This document shows positions 22,002 through 30,127 of a stretch of DNA of 33,698 bases, one piece after another. Origin of the DNA: Rubrobacter sp. (GTDB taxonomy: Bacteria; Actinomycetota; Rubrobacteria; Rubrobacterales; Rubrobacteraceae); NCBI GenBank assembly GCA_013695475.1, contig JACDAJ010000304.1, positions 1-33,698 on the forward strand, read 5' to 3'. The position numbers and the translations under genes were made by a program. Each line of letters starts with the position of its first letter. Within the stretch, counting starts at the first letter, position 1. The notes under the pieces were generated by a model that ran no database searches, was not told where the DNA came from, and was given only the letters and a program-made list of their open reading frames with translations.

Positions 22002-23627
22002 ATGTTTTTGGAACGGGAACAGACATCACGCATTGGGGTAGTGTTTTATGTATCGCTCGCCATCTCCGTCGTCTTTGTTTTGTGGGGCGTGTTCTTCACG
22101 GAGAACCTGTCCGCCGTAACGTCGGTGATACTCGGCTATGTACTTGAGAACTTCGCGTGGCTGTATTTGATCTCGACGACTTTATTCCTGGTTTTCGTGG
22201 CGTACCTCGCGTTTTCGAGGTACGGCAAAATCCGTCTCGGCAAGGACGACGAGAGGCCGGAGTTCAGCCGCCCCTCGTGGTTCGCGATGCTCTTCGCCGC
22301 CGGAATGGGTATCGGCCTCGTCTTTTGGGGCGTGGCCGAGCCTATTTCGCACGTCGAAACGCCGCCGTACGCGATGGCCCCCGCCGGAAGCCCCGAGGCC
22401 GCCGAGCTCGGGATGAGGTACGCATTCTTCCACTGGGGGCTCCATCCGTGGGCGGTGTACGGCGTGGTCGCGATGGCTATCGCGTATTTCAGCTTCCGGC
22501 AAGGGCGCGGCGGCGTCATCTCCTCCGTTTTCTATCCGCTCATCGGCGAGCGGGTGAACGGCCCGATCGGGAAGGCCATAGACATCTTTGCGATCCTCGC
22601 GACTTTGTTCGGGGTGGCGGTCTCGCTCGGGCTCGGCGCGCTCCAGATAAATGGCGGTCTCAACTTCCTCTTCAACATACCCTCGGAGGCTTATGTACAG
22701 ATCGTCATAATCGCGGTCATAACGGTTCTCTTCCTCGCCTCGGCGGCGACCGGGGTGGACAAAGGCATCCGGATTTTGAGCAATTTGAACATGCTCCTCG
22801 CGGCGAGCTTGCTTTCCTTCGTTTTCATACTCGGGCCGACGGTGTTTTTGATGGACACGTTCACGCAGATGGTCGGGGACTATGCGGGCGCGCTCGTCTC
22901 GATGAGCTTCGAGCGGAACGTGTTCGAGGACTCCTCGTGGGCGGATAATTGGACGATATTTTACTGGGCGACCTGGATCGCATGGGCGCCCTTCGTCGGC
23001 GCGTTCATCGCGAGGATTTCGCGGGGACGCACGATCCGGGAGTTCGTCCTCGCGGTTCTCTTTGTGCCGTCCATCGTGAGCTTTTTCTGGTTCTCGACGA
23101 TGGGCGGCACGGGCATCGAACTCGACCGGACGGGGGACGGCGTCATCTCCAGCGCGGTCGCCGAAAACGTGAACACCGCGCTCTTCGTCATGCTCGAGCA
23201 ATTGCCGATCTCGTTCATCACCTCGATCATCGCGATGTTCCTCATCGCCATCTTCTTCATCACCTCCGCCGACTCGGCTTCGTTCGTCCTCGGGAGCATG
23301 TCGTCGGGCGGCACCCTGAATCCCGCGACCCCGGTGAAGTTCGTGTGGGGGATCACGATCTCTTCCTTCGCCGCCGTGCTGCTTTTGTCTGGTGGCCTCA
23401 CCGCTTTGCAAAACGTGGCGATCATCGCCGCCGTACCGTTCGCGATCATCATGCTCTTCATGTGCGCCGCGCTTTTAAAGGCCCTCCCGAAAGACCCCGG
23501 AGCGAAACGCGGCTCGCCGTCCCCGAGGGACGTGGACGACGACATCCGCGTCCGCGAAAAGGCCGCGCCAAAGGCGGCGACGACATCGGAGCCGGACGCC
23601 GCCAAAGCCGGGCGGGGGGAAGGCTGA
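22002..23627 (+). CDS. BCCT-family betaine/carnitine/choline transporter
   Basis: The 541-residue protein shows the 12-helix BCCT pattern: LFAAGMGIGLVFWGVAEP, FFHWGLHPWAVYG, and the signature NWTIFYWATWIAWAPFVGAF followed by RISRGRTIREF. In the usual FYWAWW run the first of the paired Trp is Thr here. BCCT proteins import quaternary ammonium compounds with Na+ or H+, mostly as osmoprotectants. The C-terminal tail is cytosolic, charged and Ala/Lys-rich, where BetP-type carriers sense osmotic stress. ATG 22002 lies directly after GAAGGGAG, so TTG 22008 is also possible. The gene is coupled to the downstream binding protein (1 bp between). Confidence 0.9.
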   Translation: MFLEREQTSRIGVVFYVSLAISVVFVLWGVFFTENLSAVTSVILGYVLENFAWLYLISTTLFLVFVAYLAFSRYGKIRLGKDDERPEFSRPSWFAMLFAAGMGIGLVFWGVAEPISHVETPPYAMAPAGSPEAAELGMRYAFFHWGLHPWAVYGVVAMAIAYFSFRQGRGGVISSVFYPLIGERVNGPIGKAIDIFAILATLFGVAVSLGLGALQINGGLNFLFNIPSEAYVQIVIIAVITVLFLASAATGVDKGIRILSNLNMLLAASLLSFVFILGPTVFLMDTFTQMVGDYAGALVSMSFERNVFEDSSWADNWTIFYWATWIAWAPFVGAFIARISRGRTIREFVLAVLFVPSIVSFFWFSTMGGTGIELDRTGDGVISSAVAENVNTALFVMLEQLPISFITSIIAMFLIAIFFITSADSASFVLGSMSSGGTLNPATPVKFVWGITISSFAAVLLLSGGLTALQNVAIIAAVPFAIIMLFMCAALLKALPKDPGAKRGSPSPRDVDDDIRVREKAAPKAATTSEPDAAKAGRGEG

Positions 23628-23628
23628 G

Positions 23629-24630
23629 ATGCGCGGAGGCGTGAAGCGAGTCAGAGCCAAAGGCATCGCCGCCAAAGGCATCGCCGCCAAAGGCATGTGC
23701 GCCCTGTTCGCCCTCATGCTCTTCGCAGCTTGCTCCGGCGGGGGCTCCTCCGACGGCGGGAGCATCGGTGGGGGCGAGATCGAACTCGGGGGGCCGCAGG
23801 GAACCGTCCGGCTCACGGTCGGGGCGAAGGGCTTCACTGAACAGGAGATACTCGGCCAGATCACGGTGCAGGCTCTCGAAGCCGCCGGGGCCGAGACGAT
23901 TTACCGTGGCGGCCTCGGAACGGAAGACGCCCGCCGCGCCCTCCTCTCCGGCGAGGTGGATATGTACTGGGAATATACGGGGACCGGGTGGCTCATCCAC
24001 CTCGCCGAGGCCGAGTCAATCCCCGAGCGTATGGAGCAATACGAAGCCATCTCGGAAGCCGACCTCGAACAGAACGACATCGAATGGCTCGAGCCCGCCC
24101 CCGCGAACAACTCATACGCCATCGCCGTCCGCGAGGATGCCTTCGAAGACGTCCAAACCATCTCCGACCTCGAACAAGTCATCTCCGAGCACCCGGAAGA
24201 CGCCACGATATGCGTCGGCGAGGAGTTCTCCGACCGGGCCGACGGACTCCCCGGCCTTGAACAGCATTACGGCTTCGAGTTCCCGGACGCGGGCGTGTCC
24301 GTTCTCCCGGACTCCACGGTGTACGGCGCCGTCGAGAACGGCGAGCGGTGCGCCTTCGGCTCCGTCTTCGAGACCGACGGGCGCATACCCGCCCTCGGGC
24401 TCCGCCTCCTCGAAGACGACGAAGGCTTCTTCTCCGCGTACAATCCGTCCCTCAACGTGAGCAGCGAAACACTTGACCGATACCCCGAACTCGAAGAACT
24501 CTTCGCCCCCATCTCCGAGGAACTCGACACCGAGACGCTGCGTGAACTCAGCGGAGCCGTCGAACTCGAAGGCGGAACACCCGCCGGAGTCGCCGAGAGG
24601 TGGCTCCGAGACAACGGCTCCACCGGATAA
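23629..24630 (+). CDS. ProX/OpuBC-like glycine betaine-binding lipoprotein
   Basis: The 333-residue protein has a lipoprotein signal with lipobox LFAAC (Cys35), preceded by the tandem peptide AKGIAAKGIAAKGM, encoded by a repeated 15-bp unit at 23658-23696. The mature part matches substrate-binding proteins for quaternary amines: VRLTVGAKGFTEQEILGQI, ALLSGEVDMYWEYTGTGW, APANNSYAIAVRED, and GVAERWLRDNG at the end. Such proteins normally feed an ABC permease, but neither permease nor ATPase is nearby; the only partner is the BCCT carrier one base upstream. It may capture betaine outside the cell for another ABC system, or assist the carrier. Confidence 0.85.
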   Translation: MRGGVKRVRAKGIAAKGIAAKGMCALFALMLFAACSGGGSSDGGSIGGGEIELGGPQGTVRLTVGAKGFTEQEILGQITVQALEAAGAETIYRGGLGTEDARRALLSGEVDMYWEYTGTGWLIHLAEAESIPERMEQYEAISEADLEQNDIEWLEPAPANNSYAIAVREDAFEDVQTISDLEQVISEHPEDATICVGEEFSDRADGLPGLEQHYGFEFPDAGVSVLPDSTVYGAVENGERCAFGSVFETDGRIPALGLRLLEDDEGFFSAYNPSLNVSSETLDRYPELEELFAPISEELDTETLRELSGAVELEGGTPAGVAERWLRDNGSTG

Positions 24631-24641
24631 TCGCTCCGCTC

Positions 24642-24773
24642 CGGGGAGTGGGGGAAGGACGAGGAAGCGAAACTTTCTCCATCGAAGTCCCGAGCCGAGT
24701 TCGTCGGGCGGGGATGCGAGCCGAGAACGTCCGACTCCCCACTCTCTATATCCCGACTCCCCGTCCTTCCCCC
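24642..24773. repeat. Inverted repeat between convergent genes
   Basis: GGGGGAAGGACG (24650-24661) and CGTCCTTCCCCC (24762-24773) are perfect inverted copies. GAGTGGGG (24646-24653) also pairs with CCCCACTC (24737-24744). The right arm overlaps the last codons of the HD gene. It may be a bidirectional transcription end, though without a long T run. Confidence 0.4.
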
Positions 24774-25327
24774 GCGAGGGTTTCGATCTCCTCGACGACC
24801 CGCTCGAATTCCTCGATGACGGGACTCGATCCCACGCTTTCGTACGCTTCGACGAGGGCGCGATAATACCAAAGCGTCCCTTCGCGCCCACCCCGGAAAC
24901 GGCTCCATAAACCCTCTCCGACCTCCCGGTAATCCGAAAGTATCGAGCGGGCGTTGTGGAGTTTGTCCGCCGAAGAGACGACGAGAGCGGAGGGCGGCGC
25001 GGTTTTAATATGCGCGATGTACGTTTCCTTCCGCACCTTCCACGGAGGTTTCGGAATCGCGTCCGCGTCGGAGCATCCCTCGACGATCTCCGCCACGTTC
25101 TCACCGAATCGTTCCGAGAGGCTTTCCTTCGTCTCGTCGGTGTCCTCGATGGCGTCGTGGAGGAGCGCGGCGATGACCTCATCCTCGGTTCCGCCGTTCT
25201 CGCCGACGATGGCGGCGACCGCGAGGAGATGGTTTATATATGGCGTCTCCGAGCCTTTCCGGGTTTGCGTTTTATGGAGCCTCGCCGCGTGGGCGAGAGC
25301 CTCTTCGAAGCGTTCCGTGTACGCCAT
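24746..25327 (-). CDS. HD-domain phosphohydrolase, ppGpp hydrolase-like (RelA/SpoT HD or Mesh1 type)
   Basis: The 193-residue protein carries the SpoT-type HD pattern: HKTQTRKGSETPYINHL, ALLHDAIEDTDET (H57, D58, E61, D62), FGENVAEIVEGCSD and SADKLHNARSILSDY. There is no synthetase, TGS or ACT domain, so it is a small stand-alone hydrolase that probably removes pyrophosphate from (p)ppGpp or a related nucleotide. The ATG is preceded by GGAAAGGCGG. The C-terminal 10-15 codons overlap an inverted repeat and may not be conserved. Confidence 0.82.
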   Translation of the reverse strand: MAYTERFEEALAHAARLHKTQTRKGSETPYINHLLAVAAIVGENGGTEDEVIAALLHDAIEDTDETKESLSERFGENVAEIVEGCSDADAIPKPPWKVRKETYIAHIKTAPPSALVVSSADKLHNARSILSDYREVGEGLWSRFRGGREGTLWYYRALVEAYESVGSSPVIEEFERVVEEIETLAGEGRGVGI

Positions 25328-25364
25328 GTTCCGCCTTTCCGTCGCCGATATTCCACCGTGGATC

Positions 25365-26000
25365 TTATGCGGCGGGGTGGACGTTCCCGACGACCGCGAA
25401 AAGCGGGTCGGAGAAGAATCCCCTCGGGCTTCGGTCGAGGCTCCGAATGTTCCCGAAAATTCCGGCCTCCCGGAGATAATCCTCGACGAGGCGCATATGG
25501 CCCGCGTCGCCGTGCGAGTGCCACCCCGACACCGCCTTCGTCGGAAAGCATCGGTTCGAGAAAGTAATGACGAGCGAAGCCTCGGCTTTCAAAACGCGCC
25601 CGACCTCGCGCAAAACCTCGACGGGCTTTGTCAAATAATCCACCGAGACGCATATTCCGCATCCATCGAACTCGGAATCCTTGTATGGAAGGGTCGGGTT
25701 CTCGTTCAAATTGTGGACGGCGAAGTCGGTGAGGCGGGGGTTGTTTTCGAGTTCTTCTTCGTTCATTCCGAGGCCGGAGACTCGGGAGTATTCGACCTCG
25801 GGTGGAAGGTGGGAAACCCAGCTTGACATGAGGTCGAGAACCGCGCCGCCCGGCGGAAAGAACTCCCGGTAAAGTTCGGTGACGGCGGCGATGGCTTTGT
25901 CGTCAATGTGGGTGACGAAGCGTGGGACGCGGTAAAAATCCTCGTCGGGGGACTCGTCGTATCGGCGGAAGGCTTCGGGTGGGAATGGATCGTCTTTCAT
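25365..26000 (-). CDS. SAM-dependent methyltransferase (class I fold)
   Basis: The 211-residue protein has motif I AVLDLMSSWVSHLP, in which the usual Gly-rich loop is replaced by MSSW; this variant is seen in a family of small bacterial methyltransferases. It has GLGMNEEELENNP for the second strand, then the type-11-like SEFDGCGICVSVDYLTKPVEVLREVGRVLK. The substrate is unknown. It lies 37 bp upstream of the HD gene on the same strand, so the two may be co-transcribed. Confidence 0.75.
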   Translation of the reverse strand: MKDDPFPPEAFRRYDESPDEDFYRVPRFVTHIDDKAIAAVTELYREFFPPGGAVLDLMSSWVSHLPPEVEYSRVSGLGMNEEELENNPRLTDFAVHNLNENPTLPYKDSEFDGCGICVSVDYLTKPVEVLREVGRVLKAEASLVITFSNRCFPTKAVSGWHSHGDAGHMRLVEDYLREAGIFGNIRSLDRSPRGFFSDPLFAVVGNVHPAA

Positions 26001-26095
26001 GGTGTGAGGGTATACGCTTTTTCGCTTTTCCGTGTGATGGCGGACACGCCCTCGTCGTATACCATCTTCGTGTGGACTCGACGAAAGGATTTCGT

Positions 26096-26632
26096 TTGAC
26101 GGGGAAGAGCGTGGATTTTCGAGCCGGGAAGCCCGGAGCGCATCTCATGGAGGAACTCGAGTGGGTGCATAACGCCATTCGGCATGACCTCCGGGTGTGT
26201 GAAACGCTGGCGGAAGAGATCGAGGCCGGAGCCGATGCCGGATACGTCGCGGGTGAGGTCGAATCGCTCAAAAATAATAGCGTCCTCTGGCGCATCCGGG
26301 TGAGTTGCTTGACATATTGCCGCTTCGTCCATCTCCATCACTGGAACGAGGACGTGAATATCTTCCCCGCGCTTCGGCGGTCGAATCCATCGCCCTCTCC
26401 GGTCGTGGATCGCCTCGAAGCCGATCACCGGAAAGTCTCCGATCTCCTCGACGAAGTGGAAAACGCCACCCGAACCCTCGCCGAAGAAAACGACGAGGGC
26501 GCCTCGGCCTCCCGGAGTCGCCTCGCCGCCGCGCTCGAAGGACTCGGGACGCACCTTCTCGAACACCTCGCCTTCGAGGAGCGAGCCATCGCGCCGACCG
26601 TCCTCGAATGGGACGGGTGGCTCGGCCATTGA
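26096..26632 (+). CDS. Hemerythrin HHE-domain protein
   Basis: The 178-residue four-helix protein has candidate di-iron ligands H25/H30 (WVHNAIRHDL), HLHHWNEDVNIFP (H81/H82, E85), ADHRK (H111), and HLLEHLAFEER (H153, H157, E161). Hemerythrin-like proteins bind O2 or sense oxygen, NO or iron. The best start is TTG 26096, six bases after GAAAGGA; the longer frame from 25922 has no ribosome-binding site. Its stop overlaps the Nudix start. Confidence 0.75.
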   Translation: MTGKSVDFRAGKPGAHLMEELEWVHNAIRHDLRVCETLAEEIEAGADAGYVAGEVESLKNNSVLWRIRVSCLTYCRFVHLHHWNEDVNIFPALRRSNPSPSPVVDRLEADHRKVSDLLDEVENATRTLAEENDEGASASRSRLAAALEGLGTHLLEHLAFEERAIAPTVLEWDGWLGH

Positions 26633-27084
26633 GCGCGAACGAACGAACCGGACGACACTTCACCGTCGCCGTCTTCGTCGTCCATGAAGGAGAAATCCTC
26701 CTCCATTTTCACCGAAAACTCCGAATGTGGCTCCCGCCCGGCGGACATATCGAGAAGGACGAGCTTCCGGACGACGCGGCGGTTCGAGAGGTTTTCGAGG
26801 AGGCGGGCATCGAGGTCGAGCTTGTGGGGGAGAGGCGCGAGGATGTCGCCGAGCCGCGCCAATTATTCCGTCCCGCCGGAATACAACTCGAAAACATCGG
26901 CCCGAACCACGAACACATCGACCTCATTTATTTCGCGAAGCCGAAAGATTCCACCGAACTTCATGGAGAGAACGACGGCGACATGACGGGATGGTATGGC
27001 CCGAAGGGATGGAATTCGATGAGCGTGAACGCGGAGGTTCGGGGGTGGTGTGAGCGGGCCATCGCCGCGCTCGGTGAAAATTAA
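26629..27084 (+). CDS. Nudix hydrolase
   Basis: The 151-residue protein contains a complete Nudix box: GGHIEKDELPDDAAV then REVFEEAGIEVEL, fitting GX5EX7REUXEEXGU. Nudix enzymes cleave nucleoside diphosphates linked to another group; the substrate is not predictable. The start is TTG 26629, overlapping the hemerythrin stop (TTGA), so translation is probably coupled. The end overlaps the convergent GNAT gene by four bases. Confidence 0.85.
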   Translation: MSANERTGRHFTVAVFVVHEGEILLHFHRKLRMWLPPGGHIEKDELPDDAAVREVFEEAGIEVELVGERREDVAEPRQLFRPAGIQLENIGPNHEHIDLIYFAKPKDSTELHGENDGDMTGWYGPKGWNSMSVNAEVRGWCERAIAALGEN

Positions 27085-27680
27085 CGCCCGAGGCGGCGAA
27101 GGAGGTTCGCTTTCACATCCGGCCATTCGCCGTCCGTGACGCTGTAATATGCCGAGTCGCGCCGACCGCCGCCGTGGACGACCATGTGGTTTCGAAGGAC
27201 GCCCTCGAACTTCGCGGGGATGGACTCCATCGCTTTTCTCGAACGCTCGTTTCGGAAGTCGGTTTTCAGTTCGACGCGGCGGCATCCGAGGGTTTCGAAG
27301 GCGTGTCCGAGCATGAGGAGCTTCGCCTCGACATTCGCGCCCGTTTTCCAGTATGGAGGGGAGATCCACGTCCATCCGATCTCCATCGAGAGATGCTCGG
27401 GTCGAAGGGCGAGATAGCTCGTGCTTCCGATGGGCTTCCCGCTCTCCGAGTCGAGCGTGGCGAACGGAACCCGGACTCCCGCCTTCTTTTCTTCGAGGGC
27501 GAGTTCCATCCAGGCGTGGAAAGTCTCCCGGCTTTCGCCCGAGTTCGGGGGCATCCACCGCCATATCCGCTCGTCGCGCGCCACCTCGAAAAGGGCTTCT
27601 TCGTGGCGCGGCGAGAGCGGTTCGAGAACCACGATGGAGCCTTCGAGCCGCCTCGAAGTATTCGGAAATTGGTCGGTCAT
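27081..27680 (-). CDS. GNAT N-acetyltransferase (RimJ/RimL-like)
   Basis: The 199-residue protein begins with SIVVLEPLSPRHEEALFEVA and has PIGSTSYLALRPEHLSMEIG and NVEAKLLMLGHAFETLGCRR, which form the acetyl-CoA-binding core of the RimJ/RimL subgroup, followed by ELKTDFRNERSRKAMESI. It probably acetylates a protein N-terminus, amino acid or small molecule. It is transcribed convergently to the Nudix gene. Confidence 0.85.
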   Translation of the reverse strand: MTDQFPNTSRRLEGSIVVLEPLSPRHEEALFEVARDERIWRWMPPNSGESRETFHAWMELALEEKKAGVRVPFATLDSESGKPIGSTSYLALRPEHLSMEIGWTWISPPYWKTGANVEAKLLMLGHAFETLGCRRVELKTDFRNERSRKAMESIPAKFEGVLRNHMVVHGGGRRDSAYYSVTDGEWPDVKANLLRRLGR

Positions 27681-27744
27681 TTCGTGGCTTTCATTGTTCG
27701 TGAGACGCTTCGCTTCGTGAGGTCGTGAGACGCTCGCTTTCGCT

Positions 27745-27789
27745 CGCTTCGTGAGGTCGTATTTCTCGAACTCACGATCTCACGAAGCG
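27745..27789. repeat. 16-bp stem hairpin in an intergenic inverted-repeat cluster
   Basis: CGCTTCGTGAGGTCGT (27745-27760) pairs with ACGATCTCACGAAGCG (27774-27789), with one G-U pair, around 13 nt. The surrounding 27700-27850 region repeats the words GTGAGACGCTTCGC and GAGCGAAGCGACC. It lies between the formylglutathione hydrolase stop and the GNAT start and may terminate or attenuate transcription. Confidence 0.6.
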
Positions 27790-27851
27790 GAGCGACAAAG
27801 GCGAAGCCGAAGGAGCGGAGCGCTTCACGACTCACGGGAGCGAAGCGACCT

Positions 27852-28700
27852 TCACCCGTTCAAAGTTTCGGCGTGGTGGCGGATGTGATCCCCCATGAAC
27901 GTCGAGATGAAATAATAATCGTGGCCGTATCCATCGTGGCGACGCAAAGTGAGCGGCTGCCCGGACTCCTCGCACGCCTTCTCGAACGCCTCGGGCGAAA
28001 GTTGCTCGCCGAGGAATTCGTCGTCCGTTCCCTGGTCAATGAGGATGTGATGTTCGAGCGGCTTGGCGCGGACGATCTCGGTCGCGTCGTGGTCTTTCCA
28101 CTCCGACTCGTCCGCGAGATAATTGCCGAATGCTTTCTTCCCCCACGGAACATCGGTGGGATTGCAAATCGGGGCGAACGCCGACACCGATTTGTATTGC
28201 TCGGGGTTTTTGAGCGCGAGCGTGAGCGCGCCATGCCCACCCATCGAGTGTCCGAATATGCCTTGTTTTTCGAGGTTCGCCGGGAAGTTCGCCGAGATCG
28301 CCTCCGGGAGTTCGCGCGTGATGTACGAGTACATATTGTAATTTTTCGACCACGGCTCGGCGGTCGCGTCTATATAGAAACCCGCTCCGGTGCCGAAATC
28401 ATAGTCGTCGTCCTCGCCGGGATTCCCGACTCCGCGTGGGGACGTGTCCGGTGCGACGAGGATTATGCCGTTCTCGGCGGCGTATCTTTGCGCCCCCGCT
28501 TTTATCTGGAAAGTTTCTTCCGTACACGTGAGTCCGGCGAGGTAATAAAGGACGGGAACGTTTCCGTCCTCGGCGGCGGGCGGCGTGTACACCGAGAAGT
28601 TCATCGTCGTCCCGGTCGCTTCGGAGGCGTGGGAGTGGAAGCTCACCGCGCCCCCGAAGCACTTCTTCTTGTCCGTGGTTTCGATGGAGGTGTGCGCCAT
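27852..28700 (-). CDS. fghA: S-formylglutathione hydrolase
   Basis: The 282-residue esterase-D-type enzyme hydrolyses S-formylglutathione to formate and thiol, the second step of thiol-dependent formaldehyde oxidation. The alpha/beta-hydrolase triad is visible: S152 in GIFGHSMGGHGAL, D226 or D227 in DQGTDDEFL, and H260 in DGYGHDYYF. PVLYYLAGLTCTEETF and NPGEDDDYDFGTGAGFY are typical family segments. It is one base downstream of the class III alcohol dehydrogenase gene, so the pair forms one operon and pathway. Confidence 0.93.
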   Translation of the reverse strand: MAHTSIETTDKKKCFGGAVSFHSHASEATGTTMNFSVYTPPAAEDGNVPVLYYLAGLTCTEETFQIKAGAQRYAAENGIILVAPDTSPRGVGNPGEDDDYDFGTGAGFYIDATAEPWSKNYNMYSYITRELPEAISANFPANLEKQGIFGHSMGGHGALTLALKNPEQYKSVSAFAPICNPTDVPWGKKAFGNYLADESEWKDHDATEIVRAKPLEHHILIDQGTDDEFLGEQLSPEAFEKACEESGQPLTLRRHDGYGHDYYFISTFMGDHIRHHAETLNG

Positions 28701-28701
28701 T

Positions 28702-29811
28702 TTAGTAAAGCACCACGCTTCGGATGGACTCGCCTTTGTGCATGAGGTCGAAGGCGTCGTTTATGTCTTCGAGGGGCATGGTGTGGGTGATGAGCGGGTC
28801 AATCTCTATTTTCCCGTCCATGTACCAATCCACGATCTGCGGCACATCCGTTCGGCCACGCGCGCCGCCGAACGCGCTTCCCTTCCATTCGCGCCCGGTT
28901 ACAAGCTGGAACGGGCGAGTCGAGATTTCCTGTCCGGCTCCGGCGACGCCGATGACGACCGAGACACCCCATCCACGGTGGCAGCATTCGAGAGCCTGGC
29001 GCATCACGTCCACGTTCCCGATGCACTCGAACGAATAATCCGCGCCGCCGTCCGTGAGATCCACGAGGTACGGGACGAGATCCCCCTCCACCTCGCTCGG
29101 GTTCACGAAGTGGGTCATCCCGAAACGCTCGCCGAGTTCCTTCCGCGCCGGATTGAGATCCACACCGATTATCTTGTCCGCGCCGACCATCCTCGCGCCT
29201 TGCAAAACGTTCAGCCCGATCCCACCGAGTCCGAAGACGACTACGTTCGATCCGGGTTCCACGCCCGCCGTGTTCACGACCGCACCGACGCCCGTTGTGA
29301 CGCCGCATCCGATATAGCAAATCTTCTCGAAGGGGGCGTCCTCGCGGACTTTGGCGAGCGCGATCTCCGGCAGAACCGTATAGTTGGCGAACGTCGAAGT
29401 CCCCATATAGTGATACAAAGTGTCGCCGTTCAAAGAGAATCGGCTCGTGCCGTCGGGCATGAAACCCTGTCCCTGTGTCGAGCGGATCGCGGTGCAAAGA
29501 TTAGTTTTCTGGCTGAGGCACGATTTGCATTGGCGGCATTCCGGCGTGTACAGCGGGATGACGTGGTCGCCCGGCTCCACGCTCGTGACGCCCGACCCGA
29601 CTTCGGCGACGACGCCCGCGCCCTCGTGGCCCATGATCGCCGGGAAAAGCCCCTCCGGATCGGCTCCCGAGCGGGTGAATTCGTCGGTGTGGCAAATCCC
29701 GGTGGCTTTCACTTCCACCAAAACTTCGCCCTCCCGAGGCCCTTCGAGTTGAACGGTCTCGATGCTCAAGGGCTTCTCGGCCTCGAATGCGACAGCGGCC
29801 TTCACGTCCAT
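28702..29811 (-). CDS. frmA: S-(hydroxymethyl)glutathione dehydrogenase/class III alcohol dehydrogenase
   Basis: The 369-residue zinc-dependent medium-chain dehydrogenase oxidises the formaldehyde-thiol adduct with NAD+. Catalytic zinc ligands are C40 (GICHTDEF), H62 (GHEGAG) and C169 (IGCGVTTG). Structural zinc ligands are C92, C95, C98 and C106. The nucleotide-binding loop is [13 protein letters not shown] with VD after the next strand. The sequence is of the glutathione type rather than the divergent mycothiol type, although the actual thiol in this organism is unknown. The ATG has a strong AAAAGGAGAGACT. It is first in the operon with the hydrolase. Confidence 0.93.
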   Translation of the reverse strand: MDVKAAVAFEAEKPLSIETVQLEGPREGEVLVEVKATGICHTDEFTRSGADPEGLFPAIMGHEGAGVVAEVGSGVTSVEPGDHVIPLYTPECRQCKSCLSQKTNLCTAIRSTQGQGFMPDGTSRFSLNGDTLYHYMGTSTFANYTVLPEIALAKVREDAPFEKICYIGCGVTTGVGAVVNTAGVEPGSNVVVFGLGGIGLNVLQGARMVGADKIIGVDLNPARKELGERFGMTHFVNPSEVEGDLVPYLVDLTDGGADYSFECIGNVDVMRQALECCHRGWGVSVVIGVAGAGQEISTRPFQLVTGREWKGSAFGGARGRTDVPQIVDWYMDGKIEIDPLITHTMPLEDINDAFDLMHKGESIRSVVLY

Positions 29812-29872
29812 AGTCTCTCCTTTTCCCGTCGAACTGACATCGCATGTTTATGGTACGGGAATTCGGGTCGCC

Positions 29873-29934
29873 TCGCTTCCGGTTTTTGATTATTGGTTTT
29901 TGGTTATTGGCAAGAGCCGAAATAGCGGCGGAGC
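29873..29934. repeat. Dispersed intergenic hairpin repeat, copy C (diverged)
   Basis: The words GATTATTGG and GGTTATTGGCAA recur, preceded by CGCTTCCGG, in the same orientation as copy B. The complementary arm is mostly missing, so only part of the element remains. It lies upstream of the alcohol dehydrogenase start and downstream of the zinc-ribbon gene. Confidence 0.45.
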
Positions 29935-29950
29935 CATACGCGAGGCGGCT

Positions 29951-30127
29951 TCACGGGTCGGAGCAGTCGCGTTTGTATCCGCAGTTCGGGCAGATTATTT
30001 TGCAGTGAAGCCCGAACATCTCCGTCTCGCAAACCTCGCATATTTGGACGGGGTAGTTTTGTTCTTCGAGGCGTTCTTCGGATTGTGGAGTGGGGGACGC
30101 TCCGCTTTTCGGAGGCGCGTCTTTCAC
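29951..30127 (-). CDS. Small zinc-ribbon protein, 58 aa
   Basis: The GTG start (30125-30127) overlaps the stop of the upstream gene (GTGA). The peptide runs VKDAPPKSGASPTPQ, then YPVQICEVCETEMFG and LHCKIICPNCGYKRDCSDP. The CxxC pairs at CEVC and CPNC, plus HC and DC, indicate a zinc ribbon. I do not know its function. A longer frame extends upstream through the membrane protein gene, but the overlap start is more natural. Confidence 0.6.
   Translation of the reverse strand: MKDAPPKSGASPTPQSEERLEEQNYPVQICEVCETEMFGLHCKIICPNCGYKRDCSDP

Noticed and set aside
28585-29889. Plus-strand frame of 434 codons
   Set aside because: It is antisense to the formaldehyde dehydrogenase, whose zinc ligands and ribosome-binding site are clear.
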